NCBI GenBank assembly: GCA_934693215.1
Contig: CAKUVB010000112.1
Span: forward strand, 1 to 5,661
From: an uncultured Candidatus Melainabacteria bacterium
GTDB lineage: Bacteria > Cyanobacteriota > Vampirovibrionia > Gastranaerophilales > Gastranaerophilaceae
DNA length: 5,661 nt
Reading direction: 5' to 3'
In this document: positions 1-5,452 of the stretch, one piece after another
How positions within the stretch are numbered: position 1 is the stretch's first letter
Layout of the letters: each line of letters begins with the position of its first letter
Position numbers and translations under genes: made by a program
Notes under the pieces: model-generated
Told to the model about the DNA's origin: nothing
Databases searched by the model: none
What the model saw: the letters and a program-made list of their open reading frames with translations, nothing else

Positions 1-1
1 T

Positions 2-1258
2 AAATATAAATTACACTCAACAGATGAATTATCATTCAAAACAGACGGTGATTTAATTGCAAACAGTAATAATGTTGGTTTTGGCACTGCTAATTCAACA
101 AAATTTGAAGGTAAAAACGTAACTCTAAATAATATAGTAACAAATGCAATTAATGTTGTTGCTCAAAGTAAAATCGTTGCAGAAAATGTAACCGCAAAAG
201 CAAAAGATATTGGAACTAATATTGTAGCGAAATTCAAAGGTGAAGAAGTAAACTCTACAAACTCAAACTATCAAGGCGAAATTTTGGTAAATGCTAGCAA
301 CAATGCAACATTTAAAAGCAGCAACAATTTGACTTTCGCAAAAGGTTCATCAGTAGCTAATCAATTCAAAGCTGATTCAGCTAAAGATATTACAATCAAT
401 GATATGACTTGTAACAATATTCAAGCAAACGGTAAAAAAAATGTAACCCTTAACAAATCCGGTGATTTGACAATTGATAGAAACAATATCAAGTTAGTTG
501 CAGAAAATGTAAATATAAATGCTAATGGTAGCTTGAATGTTATTGAATCAACTATTAACGGTAAGAACATCAACCTTAATGCAAACGAAATTTCATCAAC
601 TGATGTTATCTATGCAGGTAATGTAAAAATGGATTCTAAAGGTGGAATCACTTTCAACAATAACAATTCAATCACAGGAACACTTACTGCAAAAGCTAAC
701 AATAATATCGACTTTAAAGGTGTTACAATCGCAGACAAAGATATTACAGTTAATACAAAATCAAATGCAATTGTTCACAATGTAGAAGTTAAAAACGGTA
801 CATTAGCAATTAACAATGCTCGTAATATCTCAGTAAACAACTGTTCAGCTGATAAATTAGCAATTGTAAACGCTCCTAATAACAAATTTGACTATGCTGA
901 AATCTATAACACATATGCAGGTACAACAGAATTTGGTAACGGTAAATATTTATACATCGATTTAACTCAATCAAACTTATACAGAAACAATATCAAAGCT
1001 ATCTTAGATAATGCTTACAATGTAGATAAGATTGTTTTCAATCCAATGAGTGCAATTTACGGTCAAGAATCTTCTAAAAATATGAACAACTTAAGAGCAA
1101 AAGGTATTAATGTAAATATTGAACAAAGCTTTACTCCAATCGCATTTGCGGCAAATGAAGATGCTAAAAACTCTAAATTATTCAAAGTTGCAGGTGATAA
1201 AGTATTCAAAGATTTAGAAAAAGTTGTTCACATCACAGATAAATTTATCTTAGATTAA
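2..1258 (+). CDS. Filamentous-haemagglutinin-like beta-helix repeat protein, C-terminal part (5' end outside window)
   Basis: The frame is open from base 2 to the TAA at 1256-1258, giving 418 visible codons and no start. A TTG at 284 is internal, because the same repeat-rich sequence continues upstream of it and no Shine-Dalgarno precedes it. The protein is rich in Asn, Thr, Val, Ile and Lys. It shows short strand-turn units of the type GDLTIDRNN, ENVNINANGSLNV, GKNINLNANEI and GGITFNNNNSITG, the pattern of right-handed beta-helices in FhaB-like and other secreted adhesins. The repeats fade at about codon 310. The last 110 residues are a different, probably globular tail (from about TYAGTTEFGNGKYLYIDL) ending in a Lys-rich helical stretch. 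No autotransporter beta-barrel, LPXTG motif or membrane anchor is visible. This fits two-partner secretion or another outer-membrane route, but neither the N-terminal signal nor a partner lies in the window. Family-level confidence is fair; the exact function is unknown. Confidence 0.8.
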   Translation, partial: KYKLHSTDELSFKTDGDLIANSNNVGFGTANSTKFEGKNVTLNNIVTNAINVVAQSKIVAENVTAKAKDIGTNIVAKFKGEEVNSTNSNYQGEILVNASNNATFKSSNNLTFAKGSSVANQFKADSAKDITINDMTCNNIQANGKKNVTLNKSGDLTIDRNNIKLVAENVNINANGSLNVIESTINGKNINLNANEISSTDVIYAGNVKMDSKGGITFNNNNSITGTLTAKANNNIDFKGVTIADKDITVNTKSNAIVHNVEVKNGTLAINNARNISVNNCSADKLAIVNAPNNKFDYAEIYNTYAGTTEFGNGKYLYIDLTQSNLYRNNIKAILDNAYNVDKIVFNPMSAIYGQESSKNMNNLRAKGINVNIEQSFTPIAFAANEDAKNSKLFKVAGDKVFKDLEKVVHITDKFILD

Positions 1259-1280
1259 TTCTAAAAAAGGTAGTATGTAT

Positions 1281-1320
1281 GACATCAAAAAGGTGGAGAT
1301 AAACTCCACCTTTTTGATGC
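1281..1320 (+). terminator. Rho-independent terminator after the beta-helix gene
   Basis: A perfect 16-bp inverted repeat (1283-1298 with 1304-1319) encloses the 5-nt loop ATAAA. The GC core is GGTGGAG/CTCCACC, flanked by A5 and T5 tracts, so it could work in both directions. It lies 24 nt after the stop of the upstream gene and separates it from the metallopeptidase gene. Confidence 0.9.
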
Positions 1321-1439
1321 AATAAATAATATAAATAATTATTTATACAATGTAAATACATGTAACAAAAAGACAATTATATCTAATTAAATTACTTTAT
1401 ATAAACATAGGGAATATTAGAGGATAAGAGGATAAGTTT
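1321..1439 (+). promoter_or_regulatory. AT-rich intergenic leader with a weak candidate promoter
   Basis: This stretch must hold the start signal of the large gene at 1440 if the terminator at 1281-1320 is efficient. The best -10 candidates are overlapping TATATA/TATAAA at 1398-1405, about 35 nt before the ATG, but no convincing -35 hexamer lies 16-18 bp upstream. An 18-bp perfect AT-only palindrome (TATAAATAATTATTTATA, 1330-1347) and a short inverted repeat ATGTA-aa-TACAT (1350-1361) are present. In DNA this AT-rich both may be chance. No RNA gene or small ORF with a good ribosome site was seen here. Confidence 0.3.
1420..1435 (+). promoter_or_regulatory. Doubled Shine-Dalgarno before the metallopeptidase gene
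   Basis: The 8-mer GAGGATAA occurs twice head to tail. The second copy gives AAGAGG ending 8 nt before the ATG at 1440, ideal spacing, and this supports that start. The first copy sits a further 8 nt upstream. Confidence 0.65.
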
Positions 1440-4400
1440 ATGTCTTTTATTAAAAGTATCACACCTGCAATAAAAAAAACTGTTGAAACTTCTCATTTAA
1501 GTAATTCTACTATAAAAAAAGTTACTCAAGAATTTTCAACTAACGTTCAAAATTTAACACAACTTTTAAAAGAGGTTGAACCTGAAAGTTTTACTTCTAT
1601 ACAAAAATATTTAAAAAGATTTGAACGATATGGATTTTCTCAAGGAGATATAAAATATTTAACACAACATAATCCAGAAAATATTCAAAAACTAGAATTG
1701 ATTACTGATAAAAAAGTAGTAGAGGCATTAACTAAACGCAAAGATTTAGTTAAAAAAGGTATATTGAGCGACATTACAAAAGAAAATAAAAATTCTTATA
1801 TTAAATTATTGAATGATAAAAATATTACAGATGAAGAATTTTCATATATTTCTCATTTAATAAAGAAAGATAATGTTTCAATATTAAAACAATTTCTTAA
1901 AGATAAAAATTTTGATAGTAAGATTTTAGCTGATGTACCAGCAACACATTTGACAAAAGATAATGCTAAGGTCTTAAAAGCAATTGGTAATAAAGGTAAT
2001 GTAAAAACTCAAGAAATGATATACATTATGGGTATCACAAATAAAAGCAACTCTGATATTGCATTAAAACTTCTTGAAAGGGCAGGAGAAAATACAGATG
2101 GTATAAATTCTATCTTACATAATGTATACGCTTTTGAAGGAATGAGCAAAGAAGGATTACAAACCTTTCAATTAAGAAAAAATTTCATTAACGAACTTTT
2201 AAAAAATCCTGATTTCCAACTTGGCAAAAATGAAATGGAAAATTTTAATATTTCACAAATTTTATTAGGCTTAACCCCTGATAATTATGAATTCGCTAAA
2301 CAAGCTCTTATAAAACGAAATGTTAAATTAAATCAATTACCAGATTTTATAAAAGGAGTTACTCAAAAAAATCAAGCTGTTGCTGAAAGAATTCTTGGTT
2401 TTGCATCAAAAGATACAGTATTACCAAATATCAAAAGCTTAAACCCTGAAATTGCAACAAAATATTTAGATGAAATAGCAAAATTAAATAATCCCGAAGC
2501 ACAAAGTTTGTATATAGAGGTTATTGACAATTTAGACGAACAAAATATCAATGAAGTATTAAAACTTATAAGAACTACAAAACCAGAAAATGCAAAACGT
2601 ACAAGTGCTATTATTAATAGCTTAAATCATTCTTCTATTGATGAAATAGAACCAATAATTAATTTGTTTGAACAAAATGGACGTCAGTTAGATAATAGCA
2701 TCATTTCTAAATTAACTGTTCTTAACAAACTTGATGACATTCCTGTTAGTAGTTTTATAGAACGACTTGCTAAAAATAAAACAATTAGTGATAACGAAAT
2801 AAGTATTTTAACAGAAAAATATGTGCAAGTTGCGAAAAAATTTAATCCTGAAGATATTAGTATTCCAACTGATATTTATAGAAAAATTAATGAAGGAAAA
2901 ATATCAGCAACAGAAGTTGAAGAATTAATAACAAAATTAGAACAAGAACAAACTACACAATTAAATAAATTACCTGACATATTAGAAAAATTGTATCAAA
3001 ATAAAAATTTAACACCTAGTTATATTGCAGATATTTTTTCTAATATTTCTCCTGACAATTTTTCTGTTGTTGAAAAATATGCACTTACTCCAGAAATTAC
3101 AAAAATTGATATAAGTGCAAGCAAATCTAAATATATGCAAGAAATAGAGCATTTATTAAAAACCGATGTTCCAAGTTTTGAACATAAACATTTTTTCAAT
3201 GTACTAAAATTGCAAGATAAAGGGGGCGAAAAACGATTTGAGATTTTGCAAGATTTAATAAAAAGAGAAAAGAACCCTGATTATACAAATATAACAAATG
3301 CAATCTCTAAAATAGATGAAAAGACATTACCATATATTGATGAAATTGTTGCAAGAAAAGATTTAACACCTAAACAAATTTCATTACTTTTAGACCATAT
3401 ACAAAGTGGTGGAGATGTTAAAAATTTAATAAAATTGCTTAAAAATAAAGATATAGAAAGTAAATATTTACAACAAATTTTAGAAGGAGGAATTCCTCAA
3501 GAAATGTTTGAGCAATATCCTGAACTTGTTAAAAAGGCTTCCGAATTAAAAGTACCTTTAATAGAATGGGATTTTAGCAAATCTAAAGATGTACCAATAA
3601 CAGATATTATTAGTGAAAAGAAATTAACAAATATATTAGAAGGTATTGAAAAAGCTAAAGATAAATATGGTATAATTCCTAGTAATTTATCTTTCTCAGG
3701 TAAAAGTGCTGATGATTTATTTATTGTTTTGAAAGATACAAATAAATCTTTAACATATAAATTTAATAAAAAAACAGGAAGCCTTGTAAGTATAACCGAA
3801 GGTAACAGAACAATACATGCTAAAACTGGAGAAAAAATATATGATTCTGTAGCTTCCGAAGAAACTAAAATACCACAACTCCAATCTAAATATAGAATAA
3901 GTACGGTCGCAGAAGGCAAGGATAAAAATCTTAAAACGCTATACACTGAATCTGCAATAAATGGTCAGTATGATATCTTTCAAACAAGACCTGATGGTTC
4001 AACGATTAGAATAGGTCACGCTCAGATAACACCAAATGGTGCTAAACATATTAGAAGAACATTAACATCTACTGATGGTAGCAAAACATATACTGCATTC
4101 AGAGAAGATAAACTAGGAAATAGTTATATGCATTCCGTTATTACAGATAAAACAGGTAAGCAAATATCAGAAGTAAAACGAACATTTAAAGTTATTTCTA
4201 AAAATCATTTTATATCAACTGTAAATGATAAAAGTTACGATATTGCTTTTAGAGATAAAAAAGTAATTGTTACCAAATTAGATTCAATGGGCAAAAAAAC
4301 TTCTGAAAAAGTAGAATATGCAATTACTGATACTCCTGTAGATGTAGCCGATAATATATTTAAAGAAATTGAAGCTATTCCTGATACAAGAGAAGCAGCT

Positions 4401-4931
4401 AAACAAATTACAAGTACATTTAAAAAATATGGAATAGAACCAAAAGTAATTGATAAAAGTTGCGTAGAAATGTTAAAACGACTTCCTGGTGATGAATGGT
4501 TTGCAATGAATAAATCTTGTGATTTTGTAATGCCACAAAGCAATACTCCTTCTAATGCTATGTGTGGAGTAAATAGTATTTTTATGTCAAAAGAACTTAA
4601 TAATAATCTTGGTGTTTTTGCACACGAACTTGGACACGCAAAATTTTTCGCTCTAGATTTAGGAAAAGATAAAGAATTGATGAAAATATACAATGCTGAG
4701 AAAAAAGCATATACTGCAAGATTTCCTGAATCAAGAATTGACTCAATAGATTATTTCTTATCTGGCAACAACCCAGAGAAACGAGGTCTAAACGAAACTT
4801 GTGCAGAAACAAATCTTATGACCGATACTATTCAATCTTGGGAACCTTTGCAAGACAGAACTATATTCTTAGAACAATTTTTCCCTAATACGATTGCATA
4901 CATTAGAGGCAAATTTTCTACATTAATATAG
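1440..4931 (+). CDS. Large helical-repeat protein with C-terminal lethal-factor-like zinc metallopeptidase domain
   Basis: This is a 1163-residue intact ORF starting at an ATG with well-placed AAGAGG. Three parts can be seen. Residues 1 to about 700 are Lys/Glu/Asn/Leu-rich, with repeated helix-turn-helix units and phrases such as LTPDNYEFAKQ, ISPDNFSVVEK and LTPKQISLLL, so probably an alpha-solenoid. Residues about 745-960 are beta-rich with RHS/YD-like phrases (TRPDGSTIRIG, TSTDGSKTYTAFRED, KLDSMGKKTSEKV). Residues about 965-1163 form a peptidase domain. H1062, E1063 and H1066 make HELGH, and ETCAE at 1119-1123 supplies the probable third zinc ligand, E1119. This order, and the C-terminal tail ending in an FFPNTIAYIRGKF-like helix, match my memory of the anthrax lethal factor catalytic domain (HEFGH, then EFFAE, then a short terminal helix). 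The HExxH-to-Glu distance is slightly longer here, and no Tyr stands 7 residues before the Glu. There is no signal peptide or membrane segment, so the export route is unknown. A secreted effector acting on a host or competitor protein is inference. The metallopeptidase call is much firmer than the biological role. Confidence 0.85.
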   Translation: MSFIKSITPAIKKTVETSHLSNSTIKKVTQEFSTNVQNLTQLLKEVEPESFTSIQKYLKRFERYGFSQGDIKYLTQHNPENIQKLELITDKKVVEALTKRKDLVKKGILSDITKENKNSYIKLLNDKNITDEEFSYISHLIKKDNVSILKQFLKDKNFDSKILADVPATHLTKDNAKVLKAIGNKGNVKTQEMIYIMGITNKSNSDIALKLLERAGENTDGINSILHNVYAFEGMSKEGLQTFQLRKNFINELLKNPDFQLGKNEMENFNISQILLGLTPDNYEFAKQALIKRNVKLNQLPDFIKGVTQKNQAVAERILGFASKDTVLPNIKSLNPEIATKYLDEIAKLNNPEAQSLYIEVIDNLDEQNINEVLKLIRTTKPENAKRTSAIINSLNHSSIDEIEPIINLFEQNGRQLDNSIISKLTVLNKLDDIPVSSFIERLAKNKTISDNEISILTEKYVQVAKKFNPEDISIPTDIYRKINEGKISATEVEELITKLEQEQTTQLNKLPDILEKLYQNKNLTPSYIADIFSNISPDNFSVVEKYALTPEITKIDISASKSKYMQEIEHLLKTDVPSFEHKHFFNVLKLQDKGGEKRFEILQDLIKREKNPDYTNITNAISKIDEKTLPYIDEIVARKDLTPKQISLLLDHIQSGGDVKNLIKLLKNKDIESKYLQQILEGGIPQEMFEQYPELVKKASELKVPLIEWDFSKSKDVPITDIISEKKLTNILEGIEKAKDKYGIIPSNLSFSGKSADDLFIVLKDTNKSLTYKFNKKTGSLVSITEGNRTIHAKTGEKIYDSVASEETKIPQLQSKYRISTVAEGKDKNLKTLYTESAINGQYDIFQTRPDGSTIRIGHAQITPNGAKHIRRTLTSTDGSKTYTAFREDKLGNSYMHSVITDKTGKQISEVKRTFKVISKNHFISTVNDKSYDIAFRDKKVIVTKLDSMGKKTSEKVEYAITDTPVDVADNIFKEIEAIPDTREAAKQITSTFKKYGIEPKVIDKSCVEMLKRLPGDEWFAMNKSCDFVMPQSNTPSNAMCGVNSIFMSKELNNNLGVFAHELGHAKFFALDLGKDKELMKIYNAEKKAYTARFPESRIDSIDYFLSGNNPEKRGLNETCAETNLMTDTIQSWEPLQDRTIFLEQFFPNTIAYIRGKFSTLI

Positions 4932-4980
4932 TTGATTGATGAAATAATGAAATAAATATTGCACATAAGTCTTTATACAC

Positions 4981-5009
4981 TTGAAAAATTATTAGCAATA
5001 ATTTATAAT
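4981..5009 (+). promoter_or_regulatory. Promoter of the antisense (antitoxin) RNA
   Basis: TTGAAA (4981-4986, 5 of 6 consensus) and a perfect TATAAT (5004-5009) are separated by exactly 17 bp, the best sigma-70-type promoter in the window. Transcription would start near G5016, the first base of the hairpin arm GTAGGG. It points rightward into the 3' end of the minus-strand toxin gene, and no plus-strand protein gene follows it. The spacer is itself an inverted repeat (AATTATT-AGC-AATAATT), which could bind a regulator or be chance. Confidence 0.75.
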
Positions 5010-5057
5010 AAAAAAGTAGGGAGGATATCCCGCAAGATACCCTGTTTCAGACCCTAC
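5010..5057 (-). terminator. Terminator of the toxin message
   Basis: Read on the minus strand, GTAGGG (5057 to 5052, overlapping the TAG stop) pairs with CCCTAC (5021 to 5016), followed by six T residues (5015 to 5010). Inside is a second 8-bp stem, AGGGTATC with GATATCCT (5043-5036 and 5029-5022), around loop TTGCGG. One pair of the inner stem is G-U on the minus strand but A-C on the plus strand. That fits the hairpin working in the minus-strand transcript. Confidence 0.8.
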
Positions 5058-5116
5058 AAGAATAATTGAATAATAATAAGAGCTGCAATTACTGCGATGA
5101 TTGCAGCTTTTATTAT
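5016..5116 (+). ncRNA. Predicted type I antitoxin RNA, antisense to the toxin gene
   Basis: The RNA is inferred from a strong promoter (4981-5009) and a hairpin followed by a U-rich tract (5072-5119), giving about 100 nt. It would be fully complementary to the last 16 sense codons, the stop and nearly all of the 3' UTR of the minus-strand toxin message. Its 5' end folds as GTAGGG...CCCTAC with TGTTTCAGA exposed on one side, a plausible first-contact loop. The known type I design is a small membrane peptide plus a constitutive antisense RNA that blocks translation or triggers degradation. No protein is expected from this RNA, as no ATG with a ribosome site is present. Expression is untested. 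Confidence 0.65.
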
Positions 5117-5131
5117 TTGCCTTATTCTCAT
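5054..5131 (-). CDS. Small hydrophobic peptide, probable type I toxin (25 aa)
   Basis: ATG at 5131-5129 runs to TAG at 5056-5054, 25 codons. The peptide has a basic N-terminus (MRIRQIIK, residues 1-8), then an uninterrupted run of Ala, Ile, Val and Leu (residues 9-21), and ends QLFL: a single membrane-spanning helix with positive residues on the cytoplasmic side. A perfect extended Shine-Dalgarno, AAAGGAGGTGAT, stands 8 nt (from GGAGG) before the ATG. The gene has its own promoter, its own terminator starting at the stop codon, and an antisense transcript predicted over its 3' half. This size and design match membrane-acting type I toxins such as Ibs, TisB and ShoB. From memory the closest in feel is ShoB, but no homology is claimed. 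Such peptides insert in the inner membrane and depolarise it when overproduced. It could instead be a non-toxic small membrane protein, but the antisense RNA argues for toxin-antitoxin. Confidence 0.75.
   Translation of the reverse strand: MRIRQIIKAAIIAVIAALIIIQLFL
5072..5119 (+). terminator. Terminator of the antitoxin RNA, formed by toxin codons
   Basis: AGCTGCAAT (5081-5089) pairs with ATTGCAGCT (5100-5108) around a 10-nt loop. The stem extends outward through AU pairs to 5072/5117 for 18 bp in all, with one G-U (5080/5109). The U-rich tract is TTTTATTATTT. On the minus strand the G-U becomes A-C, so the plus-strand RNA folds better. It lies wholly inside the toxin coding sequence. Confidence 0.65.
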
Positions 5132-5135
5132 TTGT

Positions 5136-5147
5136 ATCACCTCCTTT
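5136..5147 (-). promoter_or_regulatory. Perfect Shine-Dalgarno of the toxin
   Basis: Minus-strand AAAGGAGGTGAT is complementary over its whole length to the usual 16S rRNA 3' end and fixes the toxin start at 5131. The AGGAGG core can pair with CCTCCT in the same leader (5189-5184), so the site may be sequestered in the full-length message. Confidence 0.85.
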
Positions 5148-5181
5148 CTACACCTTGTTTCAGAAGAAGTTTGTCGTGCAT
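5137..5181 (-). CDS. Possible 14-codon leader ORF overlapping the toxin ribosome site
   Basis: ATG at 5181-5179 opens a frame reading MHDKLLLKQGVERR and stops at TGA (5139-5137), inside the toxin Shine-Dalgarno. The arrangement recalls leader ORFs that couple translation in some type I loci, such as mok in hok/sok. Against it, no Shine-Dalgarno precedes this ATG (the upstream bases are pyrimidine-rich CTCCTCCTAT), so it may not be translated. Confidence 0.2.
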   Translation of the reverse strand: MHDKLLLKQGVERR

Positions 5182-5212
5182 ATAGGAGGAGAATTGGTCA
5201 CCTACTATCTTT

Positions 5213-5242
5213 AGTATATCACAAGTCGATATTTGCTTTTAA
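5213..5242 (-). promoter_or_regulatory. Extended -10 promoter of the toxin
   Basis: On the minus strand TGATATACT (5221 to 5213) is an extended -10 element (TGn plus TATACT, 5 of 6). A weak -35, TTAAAA (5242-5237), lies 18 bp upstream and overlaps the edge of the tandem repeat unit. The start would be near A5206, giving a 75-nt leader and a message of about 197 nt. Confidence 0.6.
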
Positions 5243-5336
5243 GTATCATTTTGTAAGAGGAGATGAGAACCGTGGGTTCGAATCCTTACGCATAAAAAAA
5301 GACCCATCAAAGATAAGTCTTTTAATTGGCTGGGGC
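5241..5336. repeat. Tandem repeat unit A with tRNA T-arm-like sequence
   Basis: First copy of a unit repeated at 5358-5452. The first 80 bp differ at about 7 positions, then the ends diverge. In plus orientation it carries ACCGTGGGTTCGAATCC, a canonical tRNA T-loop with part of its stem (about 5270-5285). No anticodon arm or paired acceptor is present, so it is a tRNA-derived remnant and not a gene. A terminator-like hairpin follows, and the unit ends in CTGGGGC, the same bases as the tRNA-Gln 3' end in unit B. Confidence 0.8.
5294..5323 (-). terminator. Terminator-like hairpin in repeat unit A
   Basis: On the minus strand GACTTATC (5319-5312) pairs with GATGGGTC (5308-5301) around loop TTT, followed by seven T residues. 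Two pairs are G-U on the minus strand but C-A mismatches on the plus strand, so it is competent mainly for minus-strand RNA. It would stop read-through from tRNA-Gln before the toxin promoter. Confidence 0.55.
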
Positions 5337-5357
5337 ACTCTGCCGAGCAAAATGATT

Positions 5358-5452
5358 AAGTATCATTTTGTGAGAGGGGATGAGAACCGTGGGTTCGAAT
5401 CCTTTCGTATAAAAAAAGACCTATCAGAGATAGGTCTTTTTTAAACTGGGGC
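5358..5452. repeat. Tandem repeat unit B, overlapping the tRNA-Gln 3' end
   Basis: Second copy of the unit at 5241-5336, offset 116-117 bp. It holds the same T-arm-like segment (about 5387-5402) and an intact terminator hairpin, and ends in the acceptor bases of the minus-strand tRNA-Gln. Its left edge also makes a 9-bp hairpin CAAAATGAT/ATCATTTTG (5348-5370) that is absent from unit A. Confidence 0.8.
5411..5442 (-). terminator. Terminator of tRNA-Gln (bidirectional)
   Basis: A perfect stem GACCTATC/GATAGGTC (5418-5425 and 5429-5436) with a 3-nt loop is flanked by A7 and T6 tracts. On the minus strand it starts 4 nt after the tRNA 3' end, so it is the tRNA terminator. The symmetry lets it work on the plus strand as well. 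Confidence 0.85.

Noticed and set aside
284..286. TTG as the start of the beta-helix gene
   Set aside because: The frame is open to the left edge with the same repeat composition, and no Shine-Dalgarno precedes the TTG. The gene is cut by the window.
1330..1347. 18-bp perfect palindrome as a regulator binding site
   Set aside because: It is composed only of A and T in a very AT-rich gap, so chance or an intrinsically bent segment is as likely. Noted within the leader entry but not claimed as an operator.
3497..3946. Minus-strand ORF inside the metallopeptidase gene
   Set aside because: It is antisense to an intact 1163-codon gene, with no ribosome site or promoter. The hydrophobic product is what the complement of Lys/Glu/Asp-rich codons gives.
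4235..4812. Two overlapping minus-strand ORFs opposite the peptidase domain
   Set aside because: They are antisense to the HELGH region, overlap each other, and have no start signals or recognisable product.
5241..5293. A second functional tRNA gene on the plus strand
   Set aside because: Only the T-loop and part of its stem are canonical. No anticodon arm, D-arm or matching acceptor strand lies upstream.
5097..5444. A 115-codon plus-strand ORF with a hydrophobic start
   Set aside because: It has no Shine-Dalgarno and its hydrophobic start is the mirror of the toxin codons. It then runs through the toxin promoter, both T-arm remnants and two terminator hairpins; the internal protein repeat only reflects the DNA duplication.
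5241..5452. CRISPR array
   Set aside because: There are only two copies at 116 bp spacing with no unique spacers between short repeats, and the units are themselves tRNA and terminator sequence.
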